Shown: positions 28,307-36,695 of the stretch, one piece after another
Numbering within the stretch: the stretch's first letter is position 1
Layout: each line of letters begins with the position of its first letter
NCBI RefSeq assembly: GCF_011751885.2
Contig: NZ_CP061771.1
Span: 248,001-312,000 of the forward strand
Source: Salinibacterium sp. ZJ450
GTDB taxonomy: Bacteria > Actinomycetota > Actinomycetes > Actinomycetales > Microbacteriaceae
DNA: 64,000 bases
Direction of reading: 5' to 3'
Position numbers and translations under genes: made by a program
The notes under the pieces: generated by a model
Database searches by the model: none
Told to the model about the DNA's origin: nothing
The model's input: the letters and a program-made list of their open reading frames with translations, nothing else

Positions 28307-28897
28307 GTGACGAAGCCCCTGCTGCAGATCATCATCGGCAGCACCCGCCCGGGTCGCGCCGGAGGCGCCGTCGCGGAATGGTTCGCTGAGCGGGCGCGTG
28401 ACGACGACCGCTTCGAGATCGAGGTCCTCGACCTCGCCGAGGTCGGCCTGCCGCTGATGGACGAACCCCACCACCCGCGTCTGCGCGCCTACCAGCACGA
28501 GCACACCAAGGCGTGGAGCGCCACGATCGAGCGGGGGGATGCCTATGTCTTCGTCATCCCGGAGTACAACTACGCGCTGAATGCGGCGACGAAGAACGCC
28601 ATCGACTACCTGTCCACCGAGTGGGCGCGCAAGGCGCTCGGCATCGTCAGTTACGGCGGAATCTCTGGCGGCCTGCGTGCCGCCCAGATGCTGAAGCAGG
28701 TCGGCTCGGCGCTGAAGATGGCGACGCTGCCCGACACCGTGATCATCCCCATGATCGGCGCGCTGCGCGACGAGGACGGCCGGTTCGTCCCCACGCCGAT
28801 CATCGAAGACTCGGCGACGATCCTGCTCGACCAGCTCGACGAGATGACCGCTGCCCTGCAGCCGCTGCGCGACGGGTTGCTGGCTGCAAAGTCCTGA
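28307..28897 (+). CDS. NADPH-dependent FMN reductase-family oxidoreductase
   Basis: This 196-residue flavodoxin-fold protein has the FMN phosphate loop GSTRPGRAGGAVAEWF at the N-terminus and the family stretch PEYNYALNAATKNAIDYL. Relatives reduce FMN, quinones, azo dyes or chromate. GTG at 28307 is chosen because GGAGA lies 8 bases before it; upstream in-frame starts at 28262 and 28295 lack ribosome sites, and 28262 falls inside the operator palindrome. Control by the divergent TetR regulator suggests a redox or xenobiotic response. Confidence 0.85.
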   Translation: MTKPLLQIIIGSTRPGRAGGAVAEWFAERARDDDRFEIEVLDLAEVGLPLMDEPHHPRLRAYQHEHTKAWSATIERGDAYVFVIPEYNYALNAATKNAIDYLSTEWARKALGIVSYGGISGGLRAAQMLKQVGSALKMATLPDTVIIPMIGALRDEDGRFVPTPIIEDSATILLDQLDEMTAALQPLRDGLLAAKS

Positions 28898-28939
28898 CCG
28901 CTGGCCTGCCGACAGAAGCGACCCGCGTAGGCTGGACAG

Positions 28940-31045
28940 GTGGCAAAACGGATTTTCATCACGTCTGCCGAGGGGCAGACCGGCAAGTCGACTATCGCGC
29001 TTGGAGTGCTCGAAGCACTGAGCCGTGAAACCGGGCGGGTGGGGGTGTTCCGCCCGATTGCCCGATCCACAGAGCAACGCGACTACGTGCTCGAGCTCAT
29101 GCTGTCTCACGACAGCGTCGACTTCGACTACGACGACTGCGTCGGCGTCAGCTACGAACAGGTGCACAGCGACCCGGATGTCGCGCTCGCCGACATCGTC
29201 AACCGGTTCGCGTTGATCGAGGAACGCTGTGACGCCGTCGTCATCCTCGGTTCCGACTACACCGACGTCGGCAGCCCCACCGAGCTGGCATTCAACGCCA
29301 GGGTCGCCGCGAACCTGGCGGCGCCGGTGCTGCTGGTGCTCGGCGGAAGACGCTCGAACGGCACCGGCGTGCGCACCCCCGAGGAGATGCGCCAGGTGGC
29401 CGAGGTCACTGCGGCGGAACTGCGTCACGAGCACGCCGAACTGCTCGCCATCATCGCCAACCGCAGCGACCCGGAGCGTCTTGCCGAGATTGTGACGGCC
29501 ATCGAGACATCCGTCGACCGCAGCCACGACGGGCCGGTTCCGGTCTGGGCCATCCCCGAAGACCCGGTGCTGGTCGCGCCCACCGTGCGCTCGCTGCTCA
29601 CCGAGACCGAGTCCGAGCTGCTGTTCGGAGACGAGACCCTGCTCGACCGCGAGGCGATGGGCGTGGTGATCGCCGGCATGTCGATGGAGAACGTGCTGCC
29701 GCGGCTGATCGAGAAATCCATCATCGTGATCGCCGGCGACCGGATGGACGCGCTGGTCGGAGCGTTGATGGCGCACACCTCCGGCACCTTCCCGAGCCTG
29801 TCCGGCGTCATCCTGAACGGCGGTTTTGCCATCTCACCGCAGATGAGACAGCTGATCACCGGGTCGGGAACCACGCTGCCGATCGCCCGAACCGGTCTCG
29901 GCACCTACGAGACCGCCCGCCGCATCACCGAAACCCGCGGCCGGCTGGCCGCGGAATCGCCGCGCAAGTACGCCACCGCGCTGGCGCTGTTCGAGGCGAA
30001 CGTCGACGAGAAACGGCTGCTCGAGCGGCTGCAACTGACCCGCTCGCACGTGGTCACGCCGCTGATGTTCGAGCACGGGCTGGTCGAGCGGGCCAAGAGC
30101 CAGGTGAAGCACATCGTGCTGCCTGAGGGGCTGGATGACCGCATCCTGCACGCCGCCGGCATCCTGCTGCGCCGCGGCACGGTGCGCCTGACCATTCTCG
30201 GCGACCCGCAGGCGGTGCGCGCCCGCGCCACCGAACTCGGCATCGAGCTGAACGGTGCAGATATCGTCAGCCCGTTCGACCCCGAGCTTCGGGAACGCTT
30301 CGCCGCCGAATACGCGAAACTGCGCGCGCACAAGGGCATCAGTTCCGAGATGGCCGCCGATACCGTGACGGATGTCTCGTACTTCGGCACCATGATGGTG
30401 CAACTCGGCCTCGCCGACGGCATGGTGTCCGGCGCCCAGCACACCACGGCGCACACCATCCGGCCGGCGTTCGAGATCATCAAGACCAAGCCGGGTGTGA
30501 ACGTGGTGTCCAGTGTGTTCCTGATGGCGCTCGCCGATCGGGTGCTGGTGTACGGCGACTGCGCCATCATTCCGGTGCCCACCGCCGAGCAGCTCGCGGA
30601 CATCGCGATCTCCTCCGCGGAGACCGCCACCCAGTTCGGCATCGAACCGCGGGTGGCGATGCTCAGCTACTCCACCGGCGACTCTGGCTCCGGGGCGGAT
30701 GTCGACAAGGTGCGGCAGGCCACCGCGCTGGTGCGGGAACGGCGCCCCGACCTGCTGGTGGAGGGCCCGATCCAGTACGACGCCGCAGCCGACCCCACCG
30801 TGGCGGCCGCCAAGATGCCCGATTCGAAGGTCGCCGGCCGCGCCACCGTGTTCATCTTTCCCGACCTCAATACGGGCAACAACACCTACAAGGCCGTGCA
30901 GCGGAGCGCCGGCGCCGTGGCCATCGGCCCGGTATTGCAGGGCCTCAACAAACCCATCAACGACCTGTCGCGCGGGGCGCTCGTGCGTGACATCGTCAAC
31001 ACGGTCGCGATCACCGCGATCCAAGCACAAGGGGAAACCGCATGA
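28940..31045 (+). CDS. pta: Phosphate acetyltransferase
   Basis: The enzyme interconverts acetyl-CoA and acetyl phosphate. It is the long 701-residue form: an N-terminal BioD-like P-loop domain (TSAEGQTGKSTIALG, residues 8-22), a central DRTGG-type domain and the C-terminal catalytic PTA domain from about residue 375, with VLPEGLDDRIL, GLADGMVSGAQHTTAHTIRPA and FPDLNTGNNTYKAVQRSAGA. The start is GTG at 28940, just after a TAGGCT box, so a leaderless transcript is possible. It overlaps ackA by four bases. Confidence 0.95.
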   Translation: MAKRIFITSAEGQTGKSTIALGVLEALSRETGRVGVFRPIARSTEQRDYVLELMLSHDSVDFDYDDCVGVSYEQVHSDPDVALADIVNRFALIEERCDAVVILGSDYTDVGSPTELAFNARVAANLAAPVLLVLGGRRSNGTGVRTPEEMRQVAEVTAAELRHEHAELLAIIANRSDPERLAEIVTAIETSVDRSHDGPVPVWAIPEDPVLVAPTVRSLLTETESELLFGDETLLDREAMGVVIAGMSMENVLPRLIEKSIIVIAGDRMDALVGALMAHTSGTFPSLSGVILNGGFAISPQMRQLITGSGTTLPIARTGLGTYETARRITETRGRLAAESPRKYATALALFEANVDEKRLLERLQLTRSHVVTPLMFEHGLVERAKSQVKHIVLPEGLDDRILHAAGILLRRGTVRLTILGDPQAVRARATELGIELNGADIVSPFDPELRERFAAEYAKLRAHKGISSEMAADTVTDVSYFGTMMVQLGLADGMVSGAQHTTAHTIRPAFEIIKTKPGVNVVSSVFLMALADRVLVYGDCAIIPVPTAEQLADIAISSAETATQFGIEPRVAMLSYSTGDSGSGADVDKVRQATALVRERRPDLLVEGPIQYDAAADPTVAAAKMPDSKVAGRATVFIFPDLNTGNNTYKAVQRSAGAVAIGPVLQGLNKPINDLSRGALVRDIVNTVAITAIQAQGETA

Positions 31046-32163
31046 CGCAGGTGTTCGTCGTCAACTCAGGATCATCCTCGATCAAGTACCAGCTGGTCGA
31101 CCTGGAGTCCGGGACAGCCGTCATGGGCGGTCTGATCGAACGGATCGGCGAACCCGGCTCGTTCATCGCCGACCACGTCGAGGGCATGCAGATCGTGCTC
31201 GAGGAGCTGGGCGAGGGTCGCGACATCCTGGCGGTCGGCCACCGCGTTGTGCACGGCGGCAGCGCCTTCGCCGTGCCGACGCTGATCGATGACGCGGTCG
31301 AAGCCGAGATCGACCGGCTCTCCGAGCTGGCGCCGCTGCACAATCCGGCGAACCTGCTCGGCATCCGTGCCGCCCGCGCCGCGCTGCCCGGCATCCCGCA
31401 CGTTGCCGTGTTCGACACCGCGTTCCACCAGAGCCTGCTGCCTGCCGCGTACACCTACGCCATCGACGCGGAGCTCGCCCGCACGCACCAGATCCGCCGC
31501 TACGGCTTCCACGGCACCTCGCACAAGTTTGTGTCTGAGGAAGCCGCGCGCGTGCTCGGCAAGCCGTACGCCGAGCTGAAGATGATCGTGCTGCACCTCG
31601 GCAACGGGGCATCCGTCACCGCCATCGACGGCGGCCAGTCGGTCGACACGTCGATGGGGCTCACCCCGTTGCAGGGGCTGGTGATGGGCACCCGGTCCGG
31701 CGACATCGACCCCGCGGTGGTGTTCCACCTGAAGCGGCACGCGGGCCTCGACGTCGACGAGATCGACACCCTGCTGAACCGCAAGAGCGGGCTGCTCGGC
31801 CTCACCGGCATGAACGACATGCGCGACGTGCAGGAGGCGGCGCAGCAGGGGAACGCGGATGCCGAGCTGGCCCTGCAGGTCTGGCGGCACCGGATCCGGC
31901 ACTACATCGGCGCGTACTACGCCCAGCTTGGCGGGCTCGACGCGGTGATCTTCACGGCGGGCATCGGCGAGAACAACGCGCTGCTGCGGCGGCGTGCGCT
32001 CGGCGGACTTGCGCACCTCGGCATCCGGGTCGACGACGACCGCAACGAGCTGATGTCGCGCGAGGCCCGCCTGATCTCGCCGGACGGCGCACGGGTCGCG
32101 GTGCTAGTGGTGCCGACCAACGAGGAACTGGAGATCGCGCGGCAGACCGCGTCGGTGGTGTGA
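31042..32163 (+). CDS. ackA: Acetate kinase
   Basis: The enzyme makes ATP and acetate from acetyl phosphate. The 373-residue protein has both ASKHA-family signatures, FVVNSGSSSIKYQL at the N-terminus and GFHGTSHKFVSEEA near residue 155, plus LHLGNGASVTAIDGGQSVDTSMG and the C-terminal FTAGIGENN. It is about 25 residues shorter than the E. coli enzyme. Its start overlaps the pta stop, forming the usual acetate-overflow operon. Confidence 0.95.
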   Translation: MTQVFVVNSGSSSIKYQLVDLESGTAVMGGLIERIGEPGSFIADHVEGMQIVLEELGEGRDILAVGHRVVHGGSAFAVPTLIDDAVEAEIDRLSELAPLHNPANLLGIRAARAALPGIPHVAVFDTAFHQSLLPAAYTYAIDAELARTHQIRRYGFHGTSHKFVSEEAARVLGKPYAELKMIVLHLGNGASVTAIDGGQSVDTSMGLTPLQGLVMGTRSGDIDPAVVFHLKRHAGLDVDEIDTLLNRKSGLLGLTGMNDMRDVQEAAQQGNADAELALQVWRHRIRHYIGAYYAQLGGLDAVIFTAGIGENNALLRRRALGGLAHLGIRVDDDRNELMSREARLISPDGARVAVLVVPTNEELEIARQTASVV

Positions 32164-32218
32164 GGGCAGGTCGGCGCTAGGGGTTGACGCTGCCCGTTTC
32201 ACCACGAGACTGGGCTGC

Positions 32219-33346
32219 ATGGAAACGCGCAACCCCCCTACGCTCGCGACTCCGACACCGGCGGCGCCGACACCCACGACACCGACGCGCGCCGTGCCCG
32301 CCCCGCTGTTCCACGGCCGCGGCCCGGTCAGCGAGCTTCTCATCGATGCCCTGCCGCGACCGCGCGCCGAGGTCGATGCGGCGCTCGCCGGGTTGACCCG
32401 GCTGGTCGAGCAGGCGCTCGCCGCGACATCCGACATTCTGCGCGACGACGACCTGCAACTGGCGCTGCTGATCCTGTACGGGCTGCATTACGGTTCGCTG
32501 GTCGAGACCGACGGTGACTGGGAATGGCACCCGGCCACGCTCGCCGCCCGCCTGACGATCGAGGAGGCGTTTGAGCGGGAGCTGCGGCAGCGCATTGCCG
32601 CGCCCGAGCTGCCGCAGCCCACCCGCGAGACGGTCGCCGCCGCCCTGTTCGAGCTGACGGGACGCGATACCGGGCCGAGCCTGTCGCGCTACGTCGCCCG
32701 CGAGGCCAGCCGTGAGCAGCTGATCGAGCTGGTGGTGCAGAAGTCCGTGTACACGCTGAAGGAAGCGGATGCGCAGACCTGGGCGATTCCGCGGCTGCGC
32801 GGGCGGGCCAAGGCCGGGCTGGTCGAGATTCAGGCCGACGAGTACGGGGGAGGGCGGCCGGAGCGGATGCACGCCGCGATCTACGCCGGCACGATGCGCG
32901 GTGTCGGGCTCGATGACCGCTACGGCGCCTACCTCGACCAGGTGTCGGCGATCACCCTCGCCTCGTTCAACCTGATGACGATGTTCGGCCTGAACCGGCG
33001 GCTGCGCGGCGCCTCGGTCGGGCACTTCGCCGCATTCGAGATGACCTCGTCGGTGCCGAACCGGTTCTACGCAAACGGCTTCCGCCGCCACGGCTACGGC
33101 GACGACGTCACCTGGTACTTCGACGAACACGTGGAAGCCGACGCCGTGCACGAACAGCTGGCCGCCCGGGAAGTCGCCGGGTCACTGGCCGAGGACGAAC
33201 CGGCGCTGCTCGGCGACATCTTCTTCGGCGCGGCCGCCTGCCTCACCGTCGACGGCTGGGTGGGCGAGCACATCCTGAACTCGTGGACCGCGGGGCAATC
33301 ATCGCTGCGGATGCCGCTGGACACGGAGATCGGCGGGGCGGCATGA
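32219..33346 (+). CDS. Haem-oxygenase-fold iron-containing redox enzyme
   Basis: The 375-residue protein resembles the iron-containing redox enzyme family (haem-oxygenase-like diiron proteins). Candidate metal ligands lie in EIQADEYGGGRPERMHAA, in GHFAAFEMTSSVPNR and in FDEHVEADAVHEQL, which gives the expected Glu, His, Asp-x3-His pattern. The N-terminal 35 residues are Thr/Pro/Ala-rich. Its stop codon overlaps the start of a CDGSH iron-sulfur protein gene, a strong hint that the two work together, perhaps with the cluster delivering electrons to the diiron site. The substrate is unknown. Confidence 0.8.
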   Translation: METRNPPTLATPTPAAPTPTTPTRAVPAPLFHGRGPVSELLIDALPRPRAEVDAALAGLTRLVEQALAATSDILRDDDLQLALLILYGLHYGSLVETDGDWEWHPATLAARLTIEEAFERELRQRIAAPELPQPTRETVAAALFELTGRDTGPSLSRYVAREASREQLIELVVQKSVYTLKEADAQTWAIPRLRGRAKAGLVEIQADEYGGGRPERMHAAIYAGTMRGVGLDDRYGAYLDQVSAITLASFNLMTMFGLNRRLRGASVGHFAAFEMTSSVPNRFYANGFRRHGYGDDVTWYFDEHVEADAVHEQLAAREVAGSLAEDEPALLGDIFFGAAACLTVDGWVGEHILNSWTAGQSSLRMPLDTEIGGAA

Positions 33347-33558
33347 ACATTCCCCCGGTCACGCCCAGCATCACCGCCTGCCCGAACGGGCCCCTGCTGG
33401 TGCGCGGCGACGTGGAGATCCTGGCCGCCTCCGGTGAAGTCATCACCGCGAACCGCCGCACCTTCGCGCTCTGCCGCTGTGGGGTGTCCACGATCAAGCC
33501 GTTCTGCGACGGCAGCCACAAGCTGATCGGCTTCACCACCGAGGCGGACACCGAGTAG
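33343..33558 (+). CDS. CDGSH iron-sulfur domain protein
   Basis: This 71-residue protein holds one CDGSH (mitoNEET-type) [2Fe-2S] site: Cys44, Cys46, Cys55 and His59 within CRCGVSTIKPFCDGSH. ATG at 33343 overlaps the upstream stop as ATGA. The single His ligand makes such clusters proton- and redox-sensitive. The coupling to the haem-oxygenase-fold gene suggests an electron-transfer partner. Confidence 0.9.
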   Translation: MNIPPVTPSITACPNGPLLVRGDVEILAASGEVITANRRTFALCRCGVSTIKPFCDGSHKLIGFTTEADTE

Positions 33559-33584
33559 CAGGCGGCGGTTGTGTGCGCCACCTG
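33559..33584. terminator. Convergent hairpin
   Basis: CAGGCGGCG (33559-33567) pairs with CGCCACCTG (33576-33584) with one mismatch around an 8-base loop. It lies just after the CDGSH stop codon and ahead of the convergent metallo-hydrolase gene end. Confidence 0.5.
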
Positions 33585-33603
33585 GCGTCTCAGTGGCACC
33601 CCT

Positions 33604-34368
33604 TCAGAGCGCTGCCGTTTCCCGTGCGGCGGCCACCGCCGCGCGAGCGCCGGTCTGCCAGGGCTCGCCGTGCCCAGGCAGCACGGTCGCGGCATCCGTG
33701 TCCTCGATGTCCTGCAGTGAGGCGAGAGCCATCACGGAATCCGCGGTGCCGGCCCCGGCGATCAGTCGGGGACCGCGGGCGGCGGTGTACGGGTCCAGGG
33801 TGACCAGGGCGTCGCCGGAGATCAGCACGCCGCGATCGGGCAGGTGCAGCGCGCAGTGCCCAAAGGTGTGCCCGGGTGTGAACAGCACGGTGGGGTGGCC
33901 CGGAACATCCAGCACCGCCGACGGAGGCAGCCGGCGGGTGTTGGTCACGCCCTTCACCCGCAGCGCGCCGGCCGCCACCATCGCCGTCAGCATCGGAACC
34001 GCCCGCGGATGCCGCAGCGTCGACACCAGCGGATTGCCCTCACGTTCGTGGCGGTACGGATGCTGCGCGATGCGCTCATCGGCGGCGTGCACCCAGATCG
34101 GCACCGACCATTGGGCGGCGATCCGGGCGGCGAAGCCCAGGTGGTCGGGGTGCGCGTGGGTGATGACCAGCGCCTCCACGTCGTCGCGACTGCGGCCAAT
34201 GGCCTGCAGCGACTGCTCCAGGTGCGACCAGGTCGCCGGCAGCGCCGCATCCACGACGGTCACCCGGGTGCCGTCCTCGATCAGGTAACAATTTACGTAG
34301 GCGTGGCCCAGGCGATGAACTCCGGGCGCGATGTTGCGGGTGAGCGTCGGGTGGTTTCCAGCGGCCAT
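33604..34368 (-). CDS. MBL-fold metallo-hydrolase
   Basis: This 254-residue metallo-beta-lactamase-fold hydrolase has the zinc motif THAHPDHLG at residues 70-78 and further ligand segments FTPGHTFGHCALHL and VLPGHGEPW. Glyoxalase II-like or lactonase-like activity is possible; the substrate is unknown. ATG at 34368 is chosen because GGAGGG lies 5-6 bases before it. The next gene upstream on the same strand is 81 bases away. Confidence 0.87.
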   Translation of the reverse strand: MAAGNHPTLTRNIAPGVHRLGHAYVNCYLIEDGTRVTVVDAALPATWSHLEQSLQAIGRSRDDVEALVITHAHPDHLGFAARIAAQWSVPIWVHAADERIAQHPYRHEREGNPLVSTLRHPRAVPMLTAMVAAGALRVKGVTNTRRLPPSAVLDVPGHPTVLFTPGHTFGHCALHLPDRGVLISGDALVTLDPYTAARGPRLIAGAGTADSVMALASLQDIEDTDAATVLPGHGEPWQTGARAAVAAARETAAL

Positions 34369-34449
34369 GGCGGCCCTCCACAAGCTTCGGCGAGTGCGGT
34401 GAGGGCCAGCGTACGCCGGTCGGGCTGGCTGGTCACGGGAGCGTTGGGA

Positions 34450-35094
34450 CTAGATGGCCTCGGCGATCGGCGTGTCTCCGCTGACCAGTTCGAATTGGCG
34501 GCGCACCGCACCGCCGGACTGCAGCAGATGGGCGACGACGGCTGCGACATCCGCTCGCGGGATGGTGCCGCGGTCGACCGTGTCGCCCACGGTGACCAAG
34601 CCGGTGGGTGCCTCATTAGTGAGCCCGCCGGGTCGCACGATGCTCCACTCGAGGTCGCGGCCGCGGATATCGGCGTCGGCCTCGCTCTTGGCCCGGGAGT
34701 ACGCCTGCATCACCTCGTCGGCGTTCGGGTCGACCCGGTCGGTGGCGATCGCCGAGATCTGAACCAGACGCCGGATGCCGGCAGCCTCAGCCGCGTCGGC
34801 GAGCAGGATCGCGGCGTCACGGTCCACCGTGGTCTTGCGGACCGCGCCGCTGCCGGGGCCGGCGCCTGCTGCGAAGACGACGGCGTCGGCACCCGTCTCC
34901 CGCAGTTTCGCGGCGAGGGTTGCGGTGTCGGTGTGCTCGAGGTCGAGCAGCAGCGGCTGCGACCCGACCCGCTCCAGGTCGGGGATCTGGTCGGGGTTCC
35001 TGATGATGCCGACCGGTTCGTGACCGGCATCCGTCAGTAATTTCGACAGCAGTAGGGCGATCTTTCCGTGGCCTCCGGCGATGACGATGCGCAT
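34450..35094 (-). CDS. NAD(P)-binding atypical SDR protein (NmrA/YwnB-like)
   Basis: This 214-residue Rossmann-fold protein starts MRIVIAGGHGKIALLL, with the glycine pattern of atypical short-chain dehydrogenases, and contains ADAVVFAAGAGPGSG and RRLVQISAI. The usual Tyr-x3-Lys catalytic pair is reduced to YSRAKSEAD. Relatives are sugar-epimerase-like or redox-sensing proteins. It runs away from the SRP RNA gene. Confidence 0.85.
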   Translation of the reverse strand: MRIVIAGGHGKIALLLSKLLTDAGHEPVGIIRNPDQIPDLERVGSQPLLLDLEHTDTATLAAKLRETGADAVVFAAGAGPGSGAVRKTTVDRDAAILLADAAEAAGIRRLVQISAIATDRVDPNADEVMQAYSRAKSEADADIRGRDLEWSIVRPGGLTNEAPTGLVTVGDTVDRGTIPRADVAAVVAHLLQSGGAVRRQFELVSGDTPIAEAI

Positions 35095-35123
35095 GACTCG
35101 ACGTTAGCCGGGTAAACTGGTTG

Positions 35124-35215
35124 ACGGCTCCTCGCGTGGCGCCACCCAGGCCAACTCCCCTAGGACGGAAACGTAGCAAGGGTAACCGGGCTCTGGCGGG
35201 TGCGCGAGGAGTCCT
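35124..35215 (+). ncRNA. ffs: Signal recognition particle RNA, small bacterial type
   Basis: The 5' TCCTCGCG pairs with 3' CGCGAGGA to close a long hairpin. The apical domain has the conserved SRP sequence: CCAGG before the asymmetric loop, GGACGGAAACGTAGCAAG with the tetraloop region and the symmetric-loop AGCA, then GGGTAACCGGG. A TTTTTT run at 35215-35220 can end transcription. The position upstream of dnaX-recR is typical of actinobacteria. Ends are approximate to a few bases. Confidence 0.93.
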
Positions 35216-35311
35216 TTTTTGTGCGCGGGACGGTCCAGGGGGTCCCGTTATCGGCGTTCGTGTGCGCGGTTGCTGCCGCCCGGTTCGTCCCGAGCAGCGC
35301 GAGGGTTCCTT

Positions 35312-35378
35312 GCGGAGGAGCTGCGGCACCACGCCGGGCAAAGTTGCCAGGTTTGCAAGGCGTGGCGCAGCACATCCT
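35312..35378 (+). repeat. Dispersed hairpin repeat, family 1, copy A
   Basis: The element opens GCGGAGGAGCTGCG and holds a nested stem, GCTGCG-gca-CCACGCC with GGCGTGG-CGCAGC, around a loop of about 23 bases. It lies between the SRP RNA and the AbiEi/DUF559 gene, in a 353-base stretch that has no protein gene. Its outer stem is decayed (TCCTTGG rather than TCCTCCG). Confidence 0.7.
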
Positions 35379-35447
35379 TGGTTAGCGACGCTCAGCGAAC
35401 CAGGCGTTTCTCGGTTGGCGATACTCGTCGCGCGAGGTTGTCCCCGG

Positions 35448-36416
35448 CTACTGTCGCCGGTAGCGCTGGGGGAGGGCGTCCAGTGGGTCGTCGACGGTCA
35501 GCACCACCCGGCCGACGCGGCGGTTTTGCTCCCGCAGCGCGTCCGCCACCACTCGGTCGATCGCGGCCAGCGTGTGCGGCCAGGTGTCTTCGATGTGCGC
35601 CGTGCGAATCCGAAGCGCGCGGCGCCCCAGCCCCTCGACGTGGATGTCGCGATCCCGGTCGATCGCGAACCGGTCCTCGCCGTGCCACTGCCGACCGTCG
35701 ACGTCGAGTCCGACGCATCCCTCGATAACGAGATCCTCGTGACCCATTCCGGGAACGAACGCCTGACTTTCGACCCGATAGCCGGCGTGTTGCAGCCGCA
35801 ACCGCACGATGGTCTCGTTCCCTGATCCGCTGGCGAAATCGAGGCGCCGGATCCCGTCAATGAGCCGTCGCGGAGCGAGCCCGGCCAGTCGCGTCACCTC
35901 AGCCGCTGTGAGAAACCCCTCGTGCACGGCGGACTCCATCGCGGCGATGGCGTTCTCCTCGTCGAGACAGTGCATGGCCTGCCACAGCGATTGCAACGGA
36001 CCCGTCCACCAGGGCGTCACGGCCGGGAAACGCGGGCGCTCCCAGTGGTATCGCACGGTTGAGCCGAGCTCGTGCGGCGAAGCGAGATGCGAGGCGTTGG
36101 GTCGCACCTGCACGTGGAGCCGCCGGTCGTTGCCTGCCCACACGCCGGCGGCTCGCAGCGCCGACACACAGGTGACCGCGGCGCCCAGGCGCGCCGCATC
36201 GGCGAGGACCGGGTGCAGATGTGCGCAGGCGTAAGTGCCCCGCCGCAATCGATTGATGCCACCGGTCTGCACCGCAGCCCGCAGCTGCCGGCCGGTGAGG
36301 CCCGCGGCGGACAGCTGCCCGAACGAAGCCACGTGTCCGACGCGGCAGAGTGCGGCGGAGACGGTCAGCATCCGCTGAGTGTGCTCCAGCGCGCGGGCCG
36401 GAGCGGGCGGCTGCAT
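35448..36416 (-). CDS. AbiEi-type antitoxin/DUF559 endonuclease-fold protein
   Basis: This 322-residue protein has an N-terminal winged-helix of the AbiEi antitoxin type (HVASFGQLSAAGLTGRQLRA, then RLRRGTYACAH) and a C-terminal DUF559/Vsr-like nuclease fold (GHEDLVIEGCVGLDVDGRQW, HGEDRFAIDRDRD). Such two-domain proteins are common, usually unlinked to a toxin, in actinobacteria. No AbiEii nucleotidyltransferase adjoins it. The frame stays open far upstream through dnaX and recR, but only this last part has real protein character. The start could also be ATG at 36371. It is bracketed by two same-orientation copies of hairpin repeat family 1. Confidence 0.8.
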   Translation of the reverse strand: MQPPAPARALEHTQRMLTVSAALCRVGHVASFGQLSAAGLTGRQLRAAVQTGGINRLRRGTYACAHLHPVLADAARLGAAVTCVSALRAAGVWAGNDRRLHVQVRPNASHLASPHELGSTVRYHWERPRFPAVTPWWTGPLQSLWQAMHCLDEENAIAAMESAVHEGFLTAAEVTRLAGLAPRRLIDGIRRLDFASGSGNETIVRLRLQHAGYRVESQAFVPGMGHEDLVIEGCVGLDVDGRQWHGEDRFAIDRDRDIHVEGLGRRALRIRTAHIEDTWPHTLAAIDRVVADALREQNRRVGRVVLTVDDPLDALPQRYRRQ

Positions 36417-36499
36417 CCGTTCTGTCGAACCGTGGTGGAGGCGCCCCGCTGTGGGGGAATGGAAACCGCATGCAGCTGCGCGGCGAGATGGCGTCGCTG

Positions 36500-36569
36500 G
36501 CGGAGGAGTTGCGGCACCACGCCGCGCAGAACGGCCAATCTGGGCGGTGTGTCTCGCGGCATCCTCCGC
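36500..36569 (+). repeat. Dispersed hairpin repeat, family 1, copy B
   Basis: Outer arms GCGGAGGA (36500-36507) and TCCTCCGC (36562-36569) pair perfectly. Inner arms are CACGCCG with CGGTGTG, including a G-U change relative to other copies. It lies in the 279-base gap between the AbiEi/DUF559 gene start and dnaX, which holds no other gene. Confidence 0.72.
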
Positions 36570-36695
36570 AGCGGACCGCAGCGGACGCGGCAGCGGACAG
36601 GCATGTGGAAACCGATCAGACACCGACATCCGCACCACCCGCCCGCACTCTCCACAGCGGCATCGGATGTCAGACCCGCCCACTACGCTGTAGGC

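Noticed and set aside
28238-29776. Long minus-strand frame opposite the flavin reductase and pta
   Set aside because: It is antisense to two well-identified genes, and its product is His/Arg/Gln-rich without domains.
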